From: Seriola aureovittata
Lineage: Eukaryota; Chordata; Actinopteri; Carangiformes; Carangidae
DNA length: 64,000 nucleotides
Direction of reading: 5' to 3'
Assembly (NCBI RefSeq): GCF_021018895.1
Contig: NC_079378.1
Span: forward strand, 9,231,001-9,295,000
Below the pieces are notes generated by a model. It did no database searches and was not told where the DNA came from. It saw only the letters and a list, made by a program, of their open reading frames with translations. Both the position numbers and the translations under genes were made by a program. This document shows positions 12,546 to 25,415 of this stretch, piece after piece (the first letter of the stretch is position 1; every line of letters begins with the position of its first letter).

Positions 12546-15500
12546 GGCCTGTGTATGATGAAATTCTGTGACATCATGCATGTAAATGCACATAAATCCC
12601 AACAATGAGAGACTCAGTTCAAAATACTCCTGTCTGATGCAACAGCAATACTATATGGCATCAGAGTTAATAATAAATAGTGCCTTCACAGTGTTAACAA
12701 AATGTCACTGCTGAATATAGCCTGACCAATACTTGACTCTTAAAGGTGACTCCATTATTTGTGAGAATAACAATGACTTTTTTTTTTTTTTTGCAGAAAC
12801 ACATAATCTTATTCAGTGGTTATTTTTGCAAGAACATATAAAATTCTGCTTTTGGTAGACAAATCTTTTTCTGTGCTCCAGTCATCGAGGATCTACCCTT
12901 AACCAGCTTAAGAGACCTCTGGAGATCTCTCAAATTTAAGAGTTTTTAAGTCAAAAGAAGTTGAATAAATGGTTTTCATTCTTAAGTTTACTAGTAGCAG
13001 TAAAAATTAAGATTTTTATTTTCTAAAATTTTCATTTTTATGATTTGATAAATAGTGGATGTATCAGCAAATGGAGCTGGCTGCAGGTCAGTTCAGCTCT
13101 ACAGCTGAACCATGGAATTACACAAAACCTGCTCTTCCTGTGGACCTCGGAGTTTTTAAAACTTCCCTTATCATACAGTTTTCCTCTTTTACTTCCCCTT
13201 AAGTAGACAAATCTTAGTCCACAGTGTCTTCTGTATCGGCTTCTGAAAACTCTTCATTTCTTCATTCTGTCTAGTGGATATATTCAAAATGTCTTGCGCA
13301 TCATTTTATACACATTTACCACAACAAAAAAGTAATATTTGGTATCTTTGGAAACAATGGGATGCCTACCAGAATTTAAAATAAGGTTGTGTTGTTTTGA
13401 ACAGTGGGTTGGCCAAACTGCATGAGTTTGTATCAACTGACTCACTGACTTCTTAAAAATATATTAACATTCAAGTAAATGTTGAAACAAGAGTTTGAGA
13501 ATACATCAGAGAATCTATACGTTTTTATTATTGTAATGTTTTTACACTTGAGCTATGGAATATCAAACACACATAAACACACAGATCGCAGTCACATAGC
13601 CGACGCTGTAATATTTATACAGATGGAAAACATGGTTTTGCCTGAAATCTGAAAAGGTTGTGGAACTGGGTATGTTTATATTGGACTTGCTAACACTGCA
13701 CAGGGAGTTTCTCCACCCAGCAGACATACATTATGAGACATTATTATTAACTTGTGCAGTCATGCAGTCATACTTTGAATGTGTTGCAAGGCAATGAAAT
13801 GGATTGTTAAAATGAGTGAAATGTATAAATTACTCAAATTTAAAAAAAATTCAACATTCTGTAATGTGTCTAATTACAACACCTGATAGATAAGACCGGT
13901 GATGAACCTGCCTTAAAGTTCTTCATCATCTTAACTAATATTGTGGTTTAGTGTTGCATATTCCAAACAAAGGACAGTTGCTCACTTTGCCTGATGAGTA
14001 ATCCAGCCATGCAAGGGAACACGTGATTGTGACTGTTGTTGAGCAAATAATTTTACTTATAACATGTTCACACTGGTGGCCACTGTATAAGGTATCTCAC
14101 ATGTTTGTGCTGATAACATAGAACTAAAAAGAGAAATCAAGGGCTGCAGTGACTTAAGGAATGGGGACTTCTGTGTGAGTGGATGTGTGTTTGTCTTCTT
14201 CGTTATGTGTAAAGGTCTGGATTACTGTTTTTATCGGATCTGTTCCTGGGAAAGACTGAATGTACTGACAATAGCGAGAGACGTAACTTTAAATGAAATG
14301 GAATTATAAATTTCATTTTCTCCCTTTCAACCCATCACTCTCTGTCCAATGGTACTATAGTAGCCACTCGTCTCACCTTTTGTCCTTGCCCAGTCACACT
14401 GCTTTGGGTTGCTCTTTCAATTTACTTCCACTTTATCAAGCTAACCCAACTGGGTGTCTCTGCAAACACAACAAGCGTCATGGCTGCACACTGGGCTCCA
14501 GTGCTAGAACTGCTAACAAAACACCACCTAATCTCTGCCTTGGCCCACTGTGCCCATCCTGTCTGCCCACTTTCATTACTCAGGACAAGGCCAGCACATC
14601 AAAGCGCACTAGTTTTGTAGGTCACAGTTACTTGCTGATGAGGAAGGTCAGGCTCGGTGTATGTATCCCAGGCTTCCCGCAGACTTTCTGATTTCATTAT
14701 TCATTCTGTTCTTGTTCCACCAGATTTGAAGATATAGTTGTGCTCTATATATGATTGATTCAAATAGCCGCTGAGAATCAAAACAATATTATCTTGTAGT
14801 TTACCAGAAGATTAATCTTCATAACCATCGCAATAAAATTTGTGAATGGTGTGCTGTAATTTAAGATGTATTAAATGTGTAGTCACAGAACTGCAGCATT
14901 TTCCTATTTTGTTTCTCATTCAAAATGTATTCAGGAAGAAAAACAAAAATCTCTAATTCATTTTCTACTTCTTTCTATTCATACATACACATGTATGGCA
15001 TATTTGTGTCAGAGGGAACCCTCCTCGGTCGCTCCTCTAGGGGTTTCTCATTTTTTGTCTCCTCCATCCAGGGTGTAAAGGTAAAGGATGTAAAATGTTG
15101 TACAGGCTCTGAAGCCTTCTTTTCTTATATGGGACCTTGTGTAGTTCAGGGCAACACAGGTTGTGCACTGTATGAATCTACTGTTTATAATTCCCTTTTT
15201 GACATATTCATGTGGAAGCCACAATTGTGTCCAATTACAATTCTGTCTAATTTGGATTACCTGCAGGTCAAGGTCTACATCACAAGATCACTATTCTGGG
15301 ACAACTTTAATCCACCTGTGGCCAGAATTCCCCTTGCCCTGTTAATCCCCGCATTTCCTGAGGGTGAACCACAACAAGAAAAAGATTAGAGGAATTTAAG
15401 ATTCATGTTTAGTGAAACAAAAAGACCCAGTGTTGCCACTTAAGTGCCAAAACCTGTACTTATTATGATACCTCCTTCCTGACTAATGAGCTGTTTTTTA

Positions 15501-15929
15501 ATTGCTGCACTAGCATTGTGGGCTGGTTAAATCTTTTTGTTTAAAGGATTAATAATTGACATTGTAATGCACAAATTACACACTACAAAAGCTTTATTTT
15601 GTTTATTGATTTGTTTACATGAGCCACAAATAAAGTTCAGAAAGTTATTTAACACATTGCTGCAGGAAGGTGGAGCATGTTAGGTGTCAGCTGATGCATT
15701 GTTCTGGCAGTCAAAGCAGCCAAAATATTCCAGGTTTATTACTGACTGTACAAAAAATTATTAAGGGGGATAAGAGGGTGTCTGAAAGACACATCAGAGG
15801 TCTTTATTTTTTCTCACCCTGAATTTATAATTTTAATCATAGTTTTCAATATAGTAAGACTGAAAATAAATTATTTTCATTAGCAATGTATCTGTTATTT
15901 TCAAGGAATTCATCATTTTGTCATTTTGC

Positions 15930-16412
15930 AGTGAAAAGATGCTCATTATGAATTAATTATATATTAATCAGTACGTTAATCTCTCGATAATTCAATTATT
16001 TTTGTCTATAAAATGTGAGAAAGTAGTGAAAAACACTTCTAGTTTCTCAGGCCCAAAGCTGCTCTTCAAATTGCTTTTTCATTCAAACAACAATCCAAAT
16101 TTAGTTTACAATCATATACTATGACATAGAAAAGCATTAAATCTTCACATTTCAAAAGCTAGAAATAGAAAATGTTTGGCATTTTTGCTTTAAAAGAAAA
16201 TACTGAAATTACTGAATTAATTCCACCAAAAGTTTCACACAAATGTAGTGGAGTAAAAAAAAAAAAAGAGTACTACTCCCCTCTGAAATGTTGTAGACTA
16301 CAATTTTAAAACTTGCACAAAATAGAAAAAATTTCAAATTTTTTCCAATTAATACTGAATTACATTGCTGGGGGAAATGTACTTAGTTACTTTCCACCAC
16401 TACATTTTACCA
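15930..16412 (+). repeat. Second composite of the same two dispersed repeats
   Basis: About 15950-16210 resembles the GATTAATC/CTATAAAATGTGAGAAA family. It is followed at about 16240-16405 by GTAGTGGAGTAAA and GTACTTAGTTACTTTCCACC, the end of the other family found at 11.9-12.5 kb. Divergence is high and the edges are approximate. Confidence 0.55.
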
Positions 16413-19400
16413 TATGCCAAGCACAAAAGTTCTGTTACTTCATTGGTTTTTATCAAAATGTGCATTGGTGCCACACATTTCAACTTCCATTTAGATAATA
16501 AGGTTTAAACCTGTTGCACCAATTTACCATTATTTTGACATGTTGTGTTTTTTCTGAGCATGGGTTTAAAGAACGCCAGAACACTACCAATGCTGGGAAG
16601 CCTTTTTACAAAGTGAAATATAAAGTTCGGTCCCACTTGCAACACCAGTGATTTTCACAGTCCCTTCCTACCTAGGTCAAGGTGTAATACTGTATTTGTT
16701 TCCAACTTCGTGTTCTTTTTACATTTCATTGTTAAATTAGGTCACCTGCCAATCAGCAGCCGTTCATCCAACTCCCGTGACTCTTTTTGATCCGTCTCAC
16801 TGCCTCTCTGTGTGACGCACTAATCACTAACTGTAAGCTGAGTTTTAGTGATTTTGCTTCCATCTCTCCTCTCCAAACTGAAAAGAGACATGTAGACATG
16901 ACACAGCAGGCAGCAGGAAATTTAATTGGAGGACAGGAGTAACAAGGAAGTTCCTCGTCACCCATAGTGGAACTGCAATGATAACATGTATTAATACACT
17001 TCACAATAATATTGATAGAAAGAATAAAACAGCTGAAAATAAGCGCAGAATAATCCTCATTTTAGATCAATAAACCAGATGCTGATTACGCCTTTAAACA
17101 ATGAATATTGTTCATATAATGAACCTCTTGTCACAGTGCTTAGATATGGTTATTTTACCTAACTTAACATTCCCAATAGCTGATTTGACAACACACAGCC
17201 CAAATGTAGGCATGATGATGTAACTAAAACAGCAGAGTTAAAACAAGTAATTGAGAAACAAGCCTGACTAAGAGCATGTACAGAACATAAAACTCAGGGG
17301 AAAATATACTGACTGGAATGACATGTTTCTGTCTTTTTCATGATGCTACATGTTGCTTGATTTTGGGCGGTTATCATCAAAATCACATCTCTGCCAGCAA
17401 AAGAAAACATGAATCAAAGCAAGAAATTACCCCCTTTTTAAACTTGATCAAATCAATTAAAAAGACATTCAGAAAACATAACCATCATTGTAAAAAAAAA
17501 TCTAGCTATGGTAAAATGACAAAAGGATATATGGAACATGTTTTCTTTTTCACTGATTACTGAATCAAAAATAATGCACATATAGTATGTGGAATGACTG
17601 AATGAAGACACAACATCAAAGGTTTTATACATTGGATCTCTTAACTTTATCCAGGAGCAATAGTTGTGTTTTTCCTACACCGTTGATACTTATCAGTTCT
17701 GACATTTCCACCAGCTTTATAATGACGTGATGTAGAAATAAATGTACACGGGGCAGGTGCAGCAGTCTGTATTGTCTTTGCAACAAGAGAGAGAGAAAGA
17801 GACAGATGGTAAACATGAGAAACAGTTTTCACACATGTTAAAACTATAAGTGGATATGAATAATGCTCTTTGCAGAGAATTTACTGATGCACTGATTCCT
17901 GTAATGGCACAATATTATAATCACAGAAAATATCACAATAGGAGAAATGACTGTAGGTGCATATTGTGCAACACAGCACCCCCCCCCCCCCGCCCCCCCA
18001 TAACTTTTAACCAACTGCTAAACTTTTAAAATAATCAAATTCACATTTTATGCAATTGCATATTTTCTATGTGTGCAGGAATCCTGTTTGTATTTGTGTA
18101 ATGCATTTCTTGTTAGATGAGGCAGTTGCTTGGGTCTACATACAGTCAAAAACACTGAACAGAGTTGCAACACTGTTGTCCACGTGTATTCTTGTTTTCC
18201 ACAGTGGAAAACAAATATGCAGATGGATTTTTAAGTTGTACACTCATTCAAAAGTATCAGGCATATTTTGAAAATACCATTAAGTCCCAGAATAAAACTG
18301 GGCAAGCTGATTCCTGCACTTTGTTGGTGTCAGGATGTGGAGTGCCAGCAATACTCAAGACATAGTGAACAGATCTTTGCCTCCATTAATGTGTTGTATT
18401 TAGATTGACAATACTTTGCGGACTGTAATGTAATTAACTCTTATTCAAACAGACAGGCAGGTTAAAAAAAAAAAAAGATGTGATTGCTAGTTTAATACGA
18501 GCTAAACATGGTACATTACACAAGTCTGCATGCAGTATGTCATGACATAGTGTCAGAACTAATATGGCCTGAGCTGAGGGGCTGCAGTGCATCAAACTTC
18601 ACCACTAAGCACCATGCAATGCAGATGTCAATTTCATGTGTTTTTTTTTTTTTTGCCATGATTCTCTTCCTGTGTTTTTAAGACTTGCAAGGGATCAATA
18701 TGTGGTAAGTGGAATGCAATGTGTTTTTTTTATTGATGCTTTATAGATAGACAATAAATTCCACTGATGTAGTTCATTAGACATAAAATGTGTCTAATGA
18801 AGTGTATACAGTGTTGAATTGGTAGATGCAAGAGACAGGTGTAACTTGAACATAAAAATGCAGGATATATCAATGTTTACTTCATGGCAGAATTTATCCA
18901 AACACAGATTTATCCATGTTTGAAAAACCTGAATTTAAGGAAATTTGAATCAACAGACGGAAACAGCATGATGGTGATCAGAGGCATGTAAAATAATTTG
19001 TCAGCGAGACACACATATATTGCAAAGGCAGCGTGCAAGTTTGCCATGCAGCAAATGATTAGTGCGGTTGATAATGACAATGTATCAGAATTAGTTTGGA
19101 AAGAAATGTTTCAAAAAGAGTTCTAGTCATGGGTGACGTACAGACTTAGCCGCTATTAAACAATAGTTCACATAACTCAAAACACTAGTGGTGGTTTGTC
19201 TTTCCAGTGGTCTGATACTGGGGGACTAAGGAACTTCTGCAAGCCAGTTTCTGAAAAGCAGCTAATTTACTCTAGTGCACTCATTGCCAATTAAAAACTT
19301 CCAACTTTATATGAAATTTTACATTCATTTTTCTTTACATGCTTGATAACGGCTAATGCAAAACTGGATTGCAGAATGTTCTTCCCTTTGCAACACACCA

Positions 19401-20063
19401 TGATGACGCCAACATTTTTTTGGCAATAACTGGTTGTGTTGTGTGACAGCCAGGGACTATGTGTGGTATATTTACAAGGTAAAATGACGTTGTTGTCTGA
19501 TCTCTGTGATTTTTTTATATATGCTGCTAGCATTGTTTTACTCAAGTATTTGTGAACTATCGCCTTTGGTCTTTGCAGTGCCCATGCAACCACCTTTAAC
19601 TTCCTGAAAGCTCTTAGAGACAGGAGAAAATAAAGCAAACTTACTTCATTCATACCTAAAAAAAAAAACAAACAAAAAAACAAAAACAAAGAGAATAAAA
19701 CATGATCAGTCTTATTTACAGTCTGCACACATCCCTATGGTACACATTAGTGCCAACACACACATTTAGATATTATTCTACTTTATTCACATTATATTAC
19801 AATGATGAATATATGACACTCATCAGGGAAAGACTGAATATATCGTACATTATTTTCATTCCTGAAAATTGCGATTAAGAGCCAAATCTTCACGATACAA
19901 TCACAACTATGGAGGGGTGCTTCCCTAATTGTACAGTTATAAAACAAATGCACAAGGGAGAGAAGAGTCACAGAGTTGTCTGAAACATTATCAACATTTC
20001 CTGATGTATAGTAGAAGAACATACTCTAACTCCAAGATAGAGTGAATATGACTTTACGATGGT

Positions 20064-20067
<4 letters not shown>

Positions 20068-20111
<44 letters not shown>
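20068..20111. repeat. (AG)n microsatellite in snx12 3' UTR region
   Basis: Uninterrupted AG dinucleotide run of about 22 units, some 90 bases past the snx12 stop on its downstream side. In the snx12 transcript it would read as a CU tract. Confidence 0.95.
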
Positions 20112-20113
<2 letters not shown>

Positions 20114-20202
20114 TAGAGAAGTTGTGAGGGAATAGAAAGGCAAGTCGGTCCGTTCTACAACGCAGAATTTAACCCCCACATGCCTATCTCCCTCAGTAAA
20201 CC

Positions 20203-23200
20203 CTAGTGTCGTACTTTTCCAGGAATGTAGTTACGGTCAATGCTTTCCTCTTGCAGAAACATGTGAAGACAGCGCTCATTCTGGGCCAAGGGGTGACCTG
20301 CAATTCTACAGAAATATACACACAGACGGACAACAGAAAAAAATTCACTCAATGCTCATTTGAAATGCTTTTCATGGAGGTCGGTGAAATGCAATTGTGG
20401 ATTAGCTAGTTGACGTGGTGCTGCTTTTCCAGACACAGATTAGGTTAAGCCTTGTGTATGGCTCGACACTTTTGGCAATGCCTGACTCATACTGAATATG
20501 TGAAATTCTGCTTCGACTAACACATTTTGTTGCTATAAAACATGCAAGGAGCACAATAAGAGCTTTGATACATGCTTTCCTGGATTTAACCATCCCACAG
20601 AGCTCAGTGATAGAATAATACAGAACTGTTCTTGTCTTGTAGTTCCTCTTTCAGCAATCCATTAGAATTTCAAACTCTCTTCCACATTTTTATGTGACAG
20701 ATATGTTAGTTTAATTTAGGTTTTTGAACTGGCTGACCTGTTGATGAACTGCTCCAGGCCCGATCGCCGCTCTTCAATAAAGGACTCCTCGAAAAGGCCC
20801 TCATCTCCGCGGAATGGCAACTGTCTCTTCAGGGCTTTGCCCGGCAGAGGTGGTACTACAATCTGAAGGTGTCAGAGGTCAGAGGTCAAAAATATCCAGT
20901 ATAATCTGAAAGTTTCATCAGCTAATTTGAGCCCTAGTTCGATGGCGGTGTAGAGGTACAGTTAATCAAGGTCACCACAAAACTTTTCATTTCATTTTCA
21001 ATATTAATGCAGAAGATGAAACCTACAGTATATCCCCAATCCTAATGACATGTGAGAAACTATTTACAGATTATATTTTTCCACCTATAACTCCAACATT
21101 ATCACTTATCAGATTGTTGTAACCATTAGTTTGCACCTGCCAGTCTACTTAAATTATTAGCCTGAAGCATGCCATTGTTGCTCACTCACCTTACTGTCTC
21201 TTTCCAGCTCATTCTTTAACCACTCAAAGTCACTGTATCTTCTTCTCACACAGGAATCCTTCAGTTTGAAAATGGGAAGGTTTGTCTACACAGAGAAAAA
21301 AAAATACAAAGCAAAATATACCCTCTATTTATACTGAATCATTTGCACATAGTCACTGTTGGAGGGTGAGAACAGGCCTTGCTCAACAATTGCCAACTAC
21401 CAAGCCTCACTGACAGTGCTGAAGGTATTGTGGTGTCTCAAGAGACAAAGGCCTTATGTAGAGAAAACAAATATCTCTTCATATCTCACCATAATTTGAC
21501 AAAATCATCAGTCATCAAAAAGTGTGAAATGCCAAACTGCTAATGTGTCATCTTAATAGCTGTTCACACAAACAGTTCAAAAACTCAAAGAAATCCAATT
21601 TTACAATATAAAAATATATATATTAAAAAAAGACATGCAGGACATGGTTTGCATATTTGCATATGATATCCGATAAATTTCTGTTAATCATCCTATGGAT
21701 TAAATGTCTTAGCAATGTTTTATCTGCCCAAAAATGAGCTAAGGATATGTCTAATCAGTGAAAAATGAGATGAACAGTCTAACTGTCTGTGCATAAAAAA
21801 CCTGAAATCGATTTCACCTTATTGTGTCAGGTGTTTCTTTGAAATGCATATAAAAGATGTCCAGCAAGTGAATCTAATTCACAGAATGCTGAAATGTGTG
21901 CAGTTTAATTAAAAGGCAGATTATGAATTTACATTTTAAGGTTTTCAAAGTGTGTGACTGGCATTAATTTGTCTAATTGGCAATTTCATTTCTCAATTAT
22001 CTGTCAGTGTTTCAGTGGCTATTGAGAGCATGATACTTTTGAATGTAAGTCTGAAGGCAGTTAATCACTGTGCTTTCCAGTTAAGGCTGGTGTCTGGACT
22101 GATCTGGCTTTGTTCAAGTTTGTCTGTAATTGTGAGACAGCGATGTTTGAACATGCAATTTTAAAAAAAAAACGACCTTAAACAGGTGAGAGGTGAAAAC
22201 AGTAACTTGTTTACATTATTATGGACTTACTCTCCCTGGAGACAGCCGCAAACGACACAAAATAAGTTAAAAAAAAGTCCCCCGTCAAGACAAAGCTAGT
22301 AAGCTGCAATTACGCAATTACAGTGCAAGCATCAGCTTCCTGAAAATGTCTTGAAAGTTTGCTGTGTCAGTGATTTTCTCTGTCACACAATTTACTGCTT
22401 TAACTGCCGGTCTAAGAGACTAAGAAGTTTTAACTTACCACTCCTCTTACTATAACCACCACTGTTCATCATCCATGTGCTTATTACTTAATGTGAATAA
22501 TAATTTAAATATAAGTAAGAAACTTTACTGCATGTCATTTCTCCCCTTTCCATGAAACCACCCACACTAACATTCCTCATTCAGCTACTTTGCGTTAACG
22601 TTACACTTGTACTATACTTTTACCAGTGTAAAAGAGTCTGTTTTAAGTCAACGTTATCGACAAACGTTATTGGTGTTTGACAACTAGATAGGCAAAAAAT
22701 GTTACATTATCAATTATTTTGCTGACTGTGATAGTGGAAGTAGCAGTTAGCTTCATGGTGTCTGCTGGGACTACCGTATTTTTCTACCATCGTAATTTTT
22801 CATTCCGTGTCTCTGGACTTGGCTAGCTACAGAGCACTTAGTTAAGAAACATGAAAGTATAACGTTAACTCTGCACTCTAAAACTGTAAATCTGCTTTCT
22901 CCATGTATGATGGAAGAAGCCACTATCTTCACGAAACTTCTACATGCCAGCCTTGCTAACGCTACACCAACCAACCTCTAAACCCACAAGGTAGGCCGCT
23001 GACAATCCTCGGTCCTCGAGTTTTACTGGCGTCCCACCTTGAGCTACCCCTAACGCCTAACGTCAACGTCACAGCTCGGTCCGTGTTTTGACATCAGCAC
23101 AGCGGGTAAACATGCTAACGCTAGCAACAACAGTGTAATTACCAGTTAGCTTAGCGAGGAAAAGCTAATGCTGCAACAAGGTGTTTTGGCTTGCGGCTCC

Positions 23201-23374
23201 AACACTTACCCGCATGCGAACTTCGTAAGTTGTGTAACGGTTCCGTCCAACTCCAACGATTTGTGGATCATAAACGTCTATTTCCAGAAAATTGCTTGGG
23301 GGGCCGTAAGCATCCGTCAGGTCCTGGGGCTTGGAATTCAACCGGCGAGTGTCGGCCACCGCAGACTCTGTCAT
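20203..23374 (-). CDS. snx12: Sorting nexin 12 (SNX12)
   Basis: Small PX-domain-only sorting nexin that binds PtdIns3P on early endosomes and acts in cargo sorting. The coding exons, 23374-23210, 21285-21190, 20862-20738 and 20305-20203, join in frame to 162 residues, the usual SNX12 length. The N-terminus ([19 protein letters not shown]) is diagnostic of the SNX3/SNX12 pair, and the match favours SNX12. The PX domain spans roughly residues 27-151. It includes the [10 protein letters not shown] phosphoinositide-contact stretch (about 69-78), VPPLPGK (90-96) and the basic ERRSGLEQF helix. The protein ends NYIPGKVRH. Every intron is GT-AG. The start is the first ATG of the conserved N-terminus. 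Upstream sequence to about 23.63 kb is CpG-rich, consistent with a housekeeping promoter. Neighbours match human Xq13.1 order. Confidence 0.97.
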
Positions 23375-23640
23375 TTTGTCGGGTTGTAATCTTTGGATGA
23401 CCGACGGCGAATTAGCGTCAAAGCAACTAAATGCACGGTAAAATCTTAAATCTCATCTGAAGACATCAATTGATTGCAGTAGCCGATCGGTTCAGCTAGG
23501 GAAGTAGCTGACTTGTATCTCTCTTCTTGCGGGGGCCAGCCGCCCTGCGCCCTACCCTTCTTGAATCTGGAAAATGCGTTGACTCAGTTCCGTGCTGTGC
23601 GGGACACTCTGCACTCCCTCTAACGGACACGGGGATAACT
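23375..23640 (-). promoter_or_regulatory. snx12: snx12 5' UTR and CpG-rich promoter region
   Basis: Immediately upstream of the snx12 ATG on the minus strand. Locally GC- and CpG-rich (CGGCGAATT, GCCGCCCTGCGCCC) in an otherwise AT-rich window. No TATA box is evident. The transcription start is not determinable from sequence alone. Confidence 0.45.
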
Positions 23641-25415
23641 AGACCGGACAGATTGAATTAAAATCAATCGCTGCAGTTTTACTATTCATAGGACACAGCT
23701 TCTGACGAAAATAGACATATATTTTTTATTTTTCAAACAGGCAGGGAAAAATACAGCTAGGACATTACAGCTGAGTCAGTTATACACAATGTAGGAAACA
23801 AACACTAAAATGCAAGTAGGTTACAATATTAAAAACCAAAATTTAAAAGTACATTCAAAGATATTTAGATAGGTAACATTCAAAATGATAGGAATATAAA
23901 ACAAAAGTGGTGTGGCTGGGATGTACTATTGTGATACTGGTGTATATATCAACATGACCATATAGATATTGTAATGTGGTGTCACTTTCTAATAAGACAC
24001 CTTTTATTACAGGGGTTATTAATTTTATTATGCATTATAGAGCAGTTGGAAGACCTTGATAAGAACACACTTTTCGGTTGCCAGGTTGTGAAAAATTCCA
24101 TTGGCTGGTGCTTAACCTTTGTATTTGGTAATAATAGAGTTATTAATACAGTAGTCCAGTAAGCCAACTTTACAGTTATAAATCTTAATAAATGTTAAAA
24201 ATAGATTTTGCACTAGATGCTCTGCAACCTTTTCTAGCTAGCTAAAAAGAGAAAACAAGTGTCATATTGGAGAAAGATAAAGACTAGCCAAAGGAACTTT
24301 ATAGACTTGACTACCACAAAGGTACACATATAGCATTAGTAAGTGTTTTTTTAATCAATAATTTTTTTTTTTTTAACCATTAGTAAAATATTTCCAAGTA
24401 TTAACAAAGCTAAGAGTTTATAAGTTTAGGTACCTTATTAGAAAGTATTATATGAATTTGACTCACTTAGTGAGTTAACAGTGAATGTTGGTTTCTTGGC
24501 TGTTATCTACACTGTTTTTTAAATTAATTTTTATAACTTCTTTTATCATAGTTCACAGTAAATATCTAAAATAAACCACATAACCAACAAGATATTTTGT
24601 CAAAAAATATATATTTAGTTATCACCCAATACTTTTTGAAACTAACACTCACTCACAATAACTGTAACTTATTAACTGCAACTGCTAACACAGTTCTTCT
24701 TTACATTACAAAACAAACAAAAAAAACAAATGCACCTTGAACAAGTCATTTTCTCCACACACTGTTGAAATGAACTGAAATGTTTTCCTGAAGTTGTCAA
24801 ACTCAGAGAGTCAAGGTCATATGGGACGCAATCGTAAATATTCAAACTTTGTTCTTGAGTTGGGCAGTACCAGAGTCTGTAAAGTTGATATCATATTCTG
24901 GTCAGTATATAAACTAGTCTATTTGGTTGTACACTTTGTTATGTGTTTAATTAGATAATATATTACAAAAGATTAACTATATGAAAAGTGTAGTTTTGGG
25001 CTGATAACAGTTTTTAAGAAACATTTACATTCCTCATGAGTATAGTAAGGCACAAATCCTTAAACATTAACCTTAAGATCCAGTACATTAATATGTGTAC
25101 TTCTCCAAAGTTATCATCTCATAAGCAAGACAGACATATGAATTTTAGGGAGATTTTACATTGTTTTGAGTTTCCGTTGTCTTCTTTTTTATCTGTATCT
25201 GCTGCATTTGGTGGTTGGTGTCCTTAACCACTAATAGCTTTAATTTAATTGACTGCTTTCGAGTGCCTCAAGCAGATATCCGGTTTCTTCTCGTAAGGGG
25301 AGCTATAAGACCATAGATTATTTTCTGACCCTTGCAGTCATGCAGGAGATGTGTCTATCACTATAAGTATTTCTGGATTGCTTTGGTAAACCCAGGCCTG
25401 ACTGAGAGGCTGTTG
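23641..25415 (-). other. il2rg: il2rg 3' UTR and flank; no other gene
   Basis: Follows the il2rg stop codon on the minus strand. Very AT-rich. Reverse-strand AATAAA candidates lie at 24003-24008 and 23725-23730, the latter close to the snx12 promoter. No exon, RNA gene or clear repeat is supported. It is unclear which polyadenylation signal is used. Confidence 0.4.

Larger units (their letters stand above)
12546..20202. other. Intergenic and presumed snx12 3' flank; no gene supported
   Basis: About 7.6 kb between slc7a3 and snx12, AT-rich. It contains a repeat cluster at 15930-16412, a C-rich run near 17981-18000, A and T homopolymers, and a possible reverse-strand AATAAA (19782-19787) that could end snx12 transcripts. 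Open frames at 14293-14691 and 14925-15389 are the longest but resemble no family I know and lack exon signals. Confidence 0.45.

Noticed and set aside
14293..15389. Open frames of 132 and 154 codons on the plus strand
   Set aside because: No recognisable family, low-complexity composition, no exon signals. Likely chance in intergenic DNA.
20738..23374. Assignment of this gene as snx3
   Set aside because: Residues of the N-terminus and the slc7a3/il2rg neighbours fit SNX12 better; SNX3 is elsewhere in vertebrates.
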